DNA of 64,000 nt from Phragmites australis (Eukaryota > Streptophyta > Magnoliopsida > Poales > Poaceae): positions 2,262,001 to 2,326,000 of the forward strand of contig NC_084940.1 in assembly GCF_958298935.1 (NCBI RefSeq), in the 5' to 3' direction. Both the position numbers and the translations under genes were made by a program. Positions within the stretch are counted from its first letter, which is position 1. Every line of letters begins with the position of its first letter. Below the pieces are notes generated by a model. It saw nothing but the letters and a program-made list of their open reading frames with translations, had not been told where the DNA came from and searched no databases. This document shows positions 57,755 through 64,000 of this stretch, in pieces.

Positions 57755-60343
57755 GAATAGGCTGTCGCCGCCACACGTGGTGTCGTCGGTGGTCGGAGGG
57801 CAGGAATACGACGAAGCATGGAGGCTTGGGAGGGGTTTTGCACGGTGGTGATGGAGAGTGGGGTTGAAGTGTATTAGGTTAGGCCAAGATGGTATAAACT
57901 GAGTTTGATCTTAGACTATTTTGGGCTCGAAGGATTAAAGTCCGAAACACAAATTAGTAGCGCTCTAGTTAACCATACATGGTTTTATTTGAGTCTAACC
58001 GTGTGAATTTTATGATTTTTTTATTTTTATACTTTAAATAAAAAATTGCAAATATATTTGTCCCTTTTGAAAAATTATAAATATGATTTATTTGGTTAAC
58101 CATGCATGGTTTATTTGGGCCCAACCACATGGATTTCTTATTTTAAAATAAAAAATTACAAATATTTGTTCGTTTTAAAAAATTACAAATATGGTTTACT
58201 TGGTTAACCAGGCATGGTTTATCTGGGCCCAACCACATGGATTTTATACTATGCCTTAGTTTGTTGCCAATTTTTTGGTGATCTTTTAGTTCATCCTCAC
58301 CAAAACTTAGCCAAATCCATGAGCAACCGTTTTGATGCCTAAAATTTAGCAACATTTGATATAGCAATTTGGTCATGAGTTGTGACCGGCGGCTTGACGT
58401 AGATATTCAGGACGCATTTGAGATCATTAATTGTCATGATAAATCAACAGTGAGAGAAATTGATTAACATCCTCCAATTCCCATATGATGGAGCGGCGGT
58501 GCCCGACTTAAATTCCGTTGAGGACCGATAAAGTAGGAAGTGAAAGGCAGTCATTTTGCGATTACTCCCACGTGACGTTTTGGGTAATGTTCTGATCAAA
58601 ATTTTAAAACTTGATCATCACTATATTTCAAAGTATTTAGATTCGAAATATGAAAATCATATGTATAGATTTTTAAAACTATTTTCATAATATCACAACT
58701 TTATATCAAATAGAAAATACCGGTCAAAATTACACTTTGAAGACCGTGTCATTGTCTAAACCGTTCATGTATTCGTGAATGGAGAGAGTATTCATGAACA
58801 AATACGAACCAAGGTCATACACGCGCTCTGCCATTTTTTCAAGAAGAAGATGAATGAACAGATGCTACGCAACTGCTGCCTATGGTAAGGAATTGTGCAA
58901 ATGAAAGTGGTGCCCAGCTGGCCATGGCCAACATCTGTCATCACGAAGCTCCTCCCTCCATATGGATTTTTCACTCATCTGTGAGTTTACCTTGCATACA
59001 CTGAAGGCATGAGCAAGGAGCAGCAAAGAAACAATGCCATTTGTTGCGAAGGGAGTGCAGAGATGAATGGGTCCAGGACAGCTTGCCCAGCTCGGAATGA
59101 TTGAGGCGTTGGGACGTCGTCAGAGCACAGCTTCAACCAAGCAGCAATTTACCGAGACTTGAGTGGACGGCCTGCAGAAGCTGCCACCGCCATGTGGATG
59201 CTATGCTAGATACACCACTCGTTTCGCCAGTACGCGAGGTCGATCGCAACGTGATTGCCTGATTGGGCACTTGAGACTTGCGTACCAGCTGCTGAGCAGA
59301 GCAGCTCGGTGAGGTGAAACAAAGCGAGGAACCACTGTTCGTAGAGTTGGCCCTTCGTGTGGGCACAGTGATGGCAGGCTATCATCATCAAGCTGGCGAG
59401 ATGGACGACGATAAGCTAGCTGCAACGCGAGCGAGCTCACAGCTCACTGACAGTCTCACATGCTCATGCTGGCAGCTGGCGAATGGCGACAGCGCAGAAG
59501 CAGAGCTCCAGCCCATGGATCATCAGACGACGAGGCAACGAGCGGCCATGGATGGTTAGGTCGATGCGACACGGGGCGTCCCATGCGAGGCCGATGCACG
59601 TGTTGTAATATTTGCGATATAATGAGCATAAATATATATATCCCAGATAACAAATACAAAGAGCAGAAGGAACTTCTGAGCAAATACAAAAATCTAGCAA
59701 AAAGTTCTGTTATACTGAAATAACAGAACCTAATAAAATAGCATCTGAAACTGAACTGGACTGGATGCATTATTGCAATGGCTCTCAGATTATGATTATC
59801 AGGTGGCCTCAAATCTTTAAAGATTTGTACCATAACTGATCTAGACAGCATATCATCGATTAAATCAGAACATGAGATCATACCTAGATAGTATTCTTGA
59901 TCTACTAAGCTCTGAAAATTACATACACTTGGGCAAAAGAACAATACCAGAATGACCTGACAACAGAACCGTATGTAAACAAAAGGTTCCTCAACAGCAT
60001 AAGCCATAGGCGCATGGAACATACAGGGACAGAGATGAATCCATGTTATGCTGTAATCTAAAGCAAGATCATCAAAGCTCATATCACAGAATAGAACATA
60101 CTAGGATGTTCCTGCCCAAGTGTATCTATCAAGACAGTGACAATAATTGAACAAATCAAGATCTAAAGACAGATAATAATCTTGACAATCAAACTCAAAA
60201 ACAGGTCACTGCATATGATTTAAGCAGAGCTTCAAAAATACATCTATTGTACTCAACATTCTAATTTAATCTCATCTAATTAAATCATCACAGAGCATGG
60301 TTTATATAAGCATCCAACAGTTCAGATCTGAGAGAAAACTCAC
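57755..60343. other. Spacer without recognised gene
   Basis: 57950-58250 holds three variants of a GGTTAACCA(T/G)GCATGGTTTA block about 120 bp apart. 59560-60340 looks like an intron of a minus-strand transcript (T-rich on that strand). No coding domain was seen. Confidence 0.35.
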
Positions 60344-60700
60344 AGGGAGAACGATGCAATCAAATCGGTCACAGAGGATAAGCACGGCGAGGGAGCCGCT
60401 GCCCCAGAAATCCAATTCGCCGACGTAGACGCCGACGTGGAAGACGGAGGTACAAATCCTCACCGCACCGCAGACGGCGCGTGCGGACGAGCCTTGACAG
60501 TCGCAGCACCAGAGAGCACCAAGACAAGGAACTCACTCACCAATTCCTTCCTGTATCACTATCATCAACACTTAATCCAAGCTTCACTCGGATTGTGCTC
60601 GGGAGATGATTCCCAGGACCAAAGAGGTGAACCAGTGAGAGAGAACAGGGTATGGAGGGGGAAAAACCTCATCTGCGCAGAGGAGTTCAGCGCCTCTTTA
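60344..60700 (-). other. Possible non-coding first exon of a minus-strand transcript
   Basis: GC-rich, leader-like sequence on the minus strand ends at a strong donor CCCT|GTGAGTTTTC (GT at 60342-60343) followed by T-rich sequence. Small upstream ORFs but no long ATG-initiated frame are present, so it would be a 5'-UTR exon. Confidence 0.3.
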
Positions 60701-61818
60701 AAGTAGCGACAGCCATGGAGCCTTCCAGCCCTCGTTCCCGAAGGAACCGGAGGCAGTTGCGCCCTTCCGCCGCCACTCCGAGCAGCCGCCAGCTCTCTCC
60801 ATCGTGCGCCCCCAACTTCCAGGGATGCCGAATGAGCTAGAAGCCCTAGCCAGCTCCCTTTTAGCAGGCCATTCACAGATCTCGGCCCAAATGGAGGAAG
60901 AAAGCCCGCCGGACAAAGCACAATGAGCCCATAAAGGAATATTAAAATTTCCAAGTAAATACAACAGCACGTGCCTAGCTACGGCGTCGGTGCGTGGCTG
61001 CATGCAAGCTTTCGTTGCGTGCGGTGGCGCTCAGGGCCGACGGCCTCGAGCCATCACGCCGTGCGCGTAAATGCAACGCAGGACGACATGAAACCATCTA
61101 CCAGATTACCACGAAAAGCTGATCTCCACAGTTATATCGCGGTCGGCCGAATTTTTCGATTTTAGCCTTTTTTTTAACTTTTATTCTAAGTATAGATCTA
61201 TATAGAAATAATGTTAAAAATAGATCTTTTTTACAGCACTATAACATTTGATATTGCGGTTGAATAATACTGTGTCGTAAAAATTGATGTCGTGTTAGCT
61301 ACCGTATACGATCTTTCGAATCTAAAATATAAGGTCTCTACCACAACATTAAATGTCACGGTGTTATGCTATTTTTAACCACGATGTTAAATATCATGAC
61401 GTTGTATAAAAGGATTAGTTTAAAAAAATTATTTTTGCATAAATCTATTTATAGAATATGTTAAAAAAGTCAAAATTTAAACATTCTACCACGTTCCAGA
61501 TCCGTTGCGTTGACACTAGTTCCCGTCTGCTCCATGGAGTGTAGAAGTACGAGAGCCGTTCTCTCCTCCCAGAGCTGTACGAGTACGGCCCCGGAGCACC
61601 GTTTTACTCGGTCTCGTGCCGTACCTCACCAGAGAAAGGAACGGAAGCCGACGGTGACAGCCGCGAGAGGCGTACGTACGAGCGACAACTGGCCCGGCAA
61701 CAACTCACCACCTCAACGCGCTCTCGCCCACCTCATCACGATGCGGTGCCGTGCCGAGACGCGGCACCTGCGTCTCCACCTCGGTCTCCACGCGCTCCGC
61801 GCCTCCTCGTCACGTCAG
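60701..61818. other. Spacer without recognised gene
   Basis: GC-rich at 60700-61080 and 61510-61810, AT-rich between. No domain was recognised. Confidence 0.35.
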
Positions 61819-62485
61819 GGATGAAAACAACGGAAACGTTCGGAAAAACTGTTAACCGTTTTTATTTTTATATTTTCTTTTGAAAACGTAATCGAAAACG
61901 AAAAACCGAAAACGAGTATGAACTAAGAATATCGAAATATCAAAAATGAACCAATCCGAATATAAATATGCTAGTATCAGTCAGGAACCGATAATTTAAA
62001 ATAAGAATACCGATTTGTAAAACAATGACTTTAAGCATCAGCCCGACACATAATTAATTCATACTAATAAAAAAAAAATCATATATAGATGAACCACATA
62101 ATAACATAAATATCAACTGAAAAAGTAACTCGAGTATTCGACATAACATACAATCATACAAATACTAAGATTGGAGATGGCGTAAGAGCTTGAAAAACAT
62201 CAGTAGGTCAGTAGCCGACTAAGCCTGGACCACTTAGATCTAGTTGAACTTTAGGATAAGAGCTATGTTTAGACTGGCCGGCCGAACTTAGCATGTAGGC
62301 TGTATTATGATTTGTGAAATTTGATCTCAATTAGAAAAATAGAAGATTCTAAATTAAAAACGAAAAATCCGAAAACGGTTCAAAAAAAAACCCTATAACC
62401 GTTTTCATTTTTACATTTCCTCTCGAAAACAGAATAAAAACAGATAAGAAAATAAAAAAACGTATCGAAACGGAATTTATCCCCG
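61819..62485. mobile_element. Possible hAT-like MITE with degenerate ends
   Basis: Left AGGGATGAAAACAACGGAAACG and right (other strand) GGGGATAAATTCCGTTTCG are weak inverted ends; subterminal AACCGTTTTTATTTTTATATTT and AACCGTTTTCATTTTTACAT blocks support one element. No target duplication was found. Confidence 0.45.
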
Positions 62486-62888
62486 CCCCGCGCGCGGCCT
62501 GATCCTTCCATCAGCGAGCGGAGCTGCCGTTCTCGGCTCTCTTCCTCACGCGGAGCAGCTAATCCACCCCTCCCCACCCGCTCCCCCAAGTAAACCCGAA
62601 CCGCTCCGGCCGCGGACAGCAACGCCTCACCGCCCGGTGGTCCCGGGGCCCCACGGACCCCGCGCGCCAGCCTGACGGCGCCCCACCCACCGCGGGCCCT
62701 GACGGTCGCTGTCGCGTGTCCCCAGCTGCACCCACACCATTTCATCTCTCCCCTCCTCGGCTCTTCTCCTCGCTTCCAAGCGACACCCGAAGCGGCAGCG
62801 AGAGGCAACAGCCACCACTTCAGCTTCCCCTTGGCTTCTACTCCACTGAAGCAGGCCGAAAGGAGGAAGCAGACAAGAGGAGGAACCC

Positions 62889-63172
62889 ATGGCGAGCAAC
62901 GGCGACGGGAAGGGCCGCGTGGCGGCGGCGGCGGGGGGAGGGTACGGGTACGGTTACGGCGGATACGAGGGGCCGGGGGAGAGGAAGTGGTGGCCGTGGC
63001 TCGTGCCCACCGTGATCGTCGCCTGCATCGCGGTGTTCGTCGTGGAGATGTACGAGAACAACTGCCCCAAGCACGGGAGCACGGTCGGCGACGGGTGCGT
63101 CGCCGGGTTCCTGCGCCGCTTCTCGTTCCAGCCGCTTCGAGAGAACCCGCTCCTCGGGCCGTCGTCCTCAAC
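62889..63172 (+). CDS. Rhomboid-like intramembrane protease family, first exon (partial)
   Basis: The exon opens with ATG at 62889 in a C-rich leader. It encodes a Gly/Tyr-rich cytosolic N-terminus, then KWWPWLVPTVIVACIAVFVV (about residues 33-52), the first transmembrane helix, then NNCPKHG and FLRRFSFQPLRENPLLGPSS. The last stretch is a signature of plant rhomboid-like (RBL) proteins just before the conserved TLxxMGAL segment. The frame ends in a phase-2 position (AC|GTATG) at a GT donor at 63173. The catalytic Ser-His helices would lie in later exons beyond the window, so activity cannot be judged. 63173-64000 is intron 1, with nothing else seen. Confidence 0.88.
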
Positions 63173-64000
63173 GTATGATGTCGCTGTACATGCTAAGCTT
63201 TCTTTTGCTGAGTCGTGCTGTCGTGCCAAATACTACTCGAATTGTGGTATTCTTGGTGTGCTTGAGGTGGATTTGGGAGGGGAGACTGGCGAATTTCGAT
63301 GATTTATGTTTTGTTTGGGATCTTGCGGTTTGATGGGGATGATACTAGTAGCAGAAAGTCGTGATTTTTACCACGTTCGTAGTTAATTTTTGAGCAAAAG
63401 CTGGATTGTTGGGTGGTTTTGAGGGTTTACAACTCGCACGTTGTAGTAAGAGCTGGTGATTTTGTTGGTCCGAGGTCTAGGGGGAGGAAATCTCCGAGCA
63501 TTTCTGCTGCTGTTCGAAGCTTGTGCTCCGGGAGAATCAAGTCACGATCTTTTGCTTCTATACTTTAATCGCTTTTTCCTTAAGTCCTTTTCACTTTTAA
63601 ACTCCGAGCAGGGAGTTTTTGATGTGACGGTGACAGTTCAGATCTCTGTCGCGACTAGCTTGAACTGATCTAAAAGCCTGCAATTTCAATTTATTTGTCC
63701 AATCTGCTCCATAATTACCCAGCAGTTCGTCTATATCCAAGGGTCTATCTCCACACACTGAAAATAGCTTAGATTTCATCTACTCGCAGTTCTTCAGTAC
63801 CAAAATCACAGAGGCTGTGAGCAACGATGTTCTTGATGGATACTGTTAGCTTTGGCACTTCTGTTGGAATATAGGTGGTAACCGGGTGACAAGGTTATGT
63901 TCAAGGCGTAGGATTCTGTATTATAGCGATATATTATCTTTCATACTAGCTAAGTGCCTGATCGCAACGAAAATATAAACATTGGACATCAAGCACAAAC

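Overview
The window is nuclear DNA from a grass (Poaceae). The evidence is intron-containing genes with very GC-rich exons set in AT-rich, transposon-filled spacers, protein families matching grass orthologues closely (HD-ZIP IV ROC type, class B2 heat-shock factor), and typical grass repeats (solo LTRs, Helitrons, CACTA, hAT, Mutator-like and LINE remnants). The genus cannot be fixed from the sequence alone. From memory, UGE3, HSFB2C and ROC6 sit close together on rice chromosome 9; the order UGE - HSFB2 - ROC seen here suggests a collinear segment.

Layout. 0-8 kb: a fold-back element, then an LRAT/NC-domain gene (2 exons). 8-10 kb: a LINE remnant interrupted by a minus-orientation solo LTR with a perfect 5-bp target duplication. 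10.8-17.2 kb: a 9-exon UDP-glucose 4-epimerase gene followed by a class B heat-shock factor with a trimeric heat-shock element upstream. 17-22 kb: a degenerate duplication of the HSF 3' flank separated by a LINE, and a small MITE. 22.1-22.7 kb: an intronless C2-domain gene. 24.9-29 kb: a head-to-tail Helitron-like array and a CACTA element. 30-37.6 kb: a three-level nest (hAT-like element, gag-only LTR element inside it, solo LTR inside that), ending 1 kb upstream of the next start codon. 38.6-43.6 kb: a 9-exon HD-ZIP IV regulator with a long 3'-UTR hairpin. 44-51 kb: an antisense gypsy gag/protease remnant, a Mutator-like element with ~0.5-kb inverted repeats, a MITE and a hAT-like element. 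52-61 kb: possible minus-strand transcription with a truncated, frameshifted PORR pseudogene, plus a hAT MITE with an 8-bp target duplication. 62.9 kb to the end: the first exon of a rhomboid-family gene that leaves the window.

The genes do not form a pathway. They are independent: nucleotide-sugar metabolism (UGE), heat-stress transcription (HSFB2), epidermal transcription (ROC-type HD-ZIP IV), membrane or lipid-associated functions (LRAT-like, C2, rhomboid). I found no CRISPR, operon, rRNA or convincing functional tRNA. I see no clearly novel biological system. The most interesting signals are the 3'-UTR hairpin, the tandem Helitron array, the TE nest beside the ROC promoter, the shared sequence between two inverted-repeat elements, and the HSF stop codon lying in a strong splice donor.
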